This document shows, piece by piece, positions 63,280 through 64,000 of a DNA stretch of 64,000 bases. Within the stretch, counting starts at the first letter, position 1, and every line of letters starts with the position of its first letter. Position numbers and translations under genes: made by a program. The notes beneath the pieces were generated by a model. The model searched no databases, had not been told where the DNA came from, and saw only the letters and a program-made list of their open reading frames with translations. This stretch comes from Opisthorchis felineus. Its lineage: Eukaryota > Platyhelminthes > Trematoda > Opisthorchiida > Opisthorchiidae. The stretch spans positions 418,220-482,219 of the forward strand of contig SJOL01008653.1 in the NCBI GenBank assembly GCA_004794785.1, in the 5' to 3' direction.

Positions 63280-64000
63280 TCTGCACTTGTTGTCGCCCAT
63301 ATAACTGAGTCACCAAACAAATTCGGTTTCACTGTACATCTGATCAGAAGCAACCCGAATTCGCAACGATTATTTTTTGACGTATTGATCTGCACCCTGT
63401 AAAGTTTGAATAGTCATTAAGGCTTTGAGTTTTTTTCTTTTTGCATGTAATGGTTGGGGGACGATCAGTGACGCATATTACCAAGCTGTGTTTACGCGCC
63501 TACACCTACTTGTCACTCAGCTCGTGCGGCCCGATAGGCTGTCGTTTAACGATCTTCCCCGGCGGCTAGTTTAAAAGATTCGAACCGCAAAGATTAGGTC
63601 CTTTCTTGGTGGCTGACGGGAAGCAACTAGAAAGTAGCCATTGTATGGCGCGCCGCGTTATGCGATACTGTGCTTGATAGAAGTCCCACCTGAAATACAC
63701 CATGCGGATTCAGATCACTGGTAACACTGTGGTAACAGTCTATCTGGACTGTGTGGGCGCGCTAACTTAGGTTCTACATTAATAGTTTCTGGCACCCTCG
63801 CTTTCTTTTGCTTTCGTGTGACGGTTTGGTTGGATCCCATTATTACCCGTTCCGCTGTTTTCTTCGGAAAACCAGCACCCAAAACCGGTAAATTCGGTCC
63901 CCTAGGTTATTGCTGTCCGCTGATACGGGGAACTTGGAGTGTAGCGCATCAGTAGATGGGTATGGTTTAATCAGGCACCAGCAGTGTTTATACAAGGCGT
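63280..64000 (+). other. UBR5 3' UTR and downstream flank
   Basis: No AATAAA or ATTAAA signal was found in this stretch, so the transcript end may use a variant signal or lie outside the window. No further gene starts here. Confidence 0.6.

Overview
The window is dominated by one very large plus-strand eukaryotic gene, an orthologue of UBR5 (EDD / hyperplastic discs), the N-recognin and HECT-type E3 ubiquitin ligase. I could follow it from its second coding exon at about 3694 to its stop codon at 63279. About 40 exons were assigned by translated similarity to the UBR5 family as I know it, by GT/AG borders and by reading-phase continuity. They give roughly 12.2 kb of coding sequence (about 4,050 codons), clearly longer than the roughly 2,800-residue vertebrate protein. 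The excess lies mostly in serine/threonine-rich and acidic linkers. The exon with the start methionine was not found and probably lies upstream of the window.

Organism: an invertebrate, most likely a digenean flatworm (trematode). This is inferred from large introns full of decayed non-LTR retrotransposons mixed with very small introns (87 to about 120 bp), micro-exons, and retroelement protein style ([29 protein letters not shown]). Genus cannot be fixed from the sequence.

Layout. 1-3693: upstream flank or first intron, with ATT-repeat tails and no recognisable gene. 3694-20194: N-terminal part (UBA domain, then RCC1-like and beta-rich region) in exons split by moderate introns. 21166-21786: UBR zinc finger in one exon. 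25280-33269: middle conserved region, interrupted by a 5.3 kb intron with a decayed LINE (here called LINE B) and a second truncated copy behind it. 36375-45758: low-complexity linker with a basic NLS-like motif and a long acidic tract, then a conserved helical block. 48910-57854: conserved C-terminal middle region leading into the HECT N-lobe. 58907-60301: linker with the MLLE (PABC) domain. 61671-63279: rest of HECT, with the catalytic cysteine codon at 63181-63183. 63280-64000: 3' UTR and flank, no clear poly(A) signal.

Mobile DNA in the introns falls into three families. LINE A is an RTE-like element whose 3' end carries a palindrome (ATCAGTGTTGAACACTGAT type) followed by a GAT-rich tail. 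LINE B is an endonuclease plus reverse transcriptase element. The third is a tRNA-derived SINE of about 180 bp with visible A and B boxes, present in seven copies. Fragments are nested or joined in several places (46.2-47.9 kb, 38.8-39.8 kb, 29.4-30.4 kb). No second host gene, no functional tRNA or rRNA gene and no CRISPR were found.
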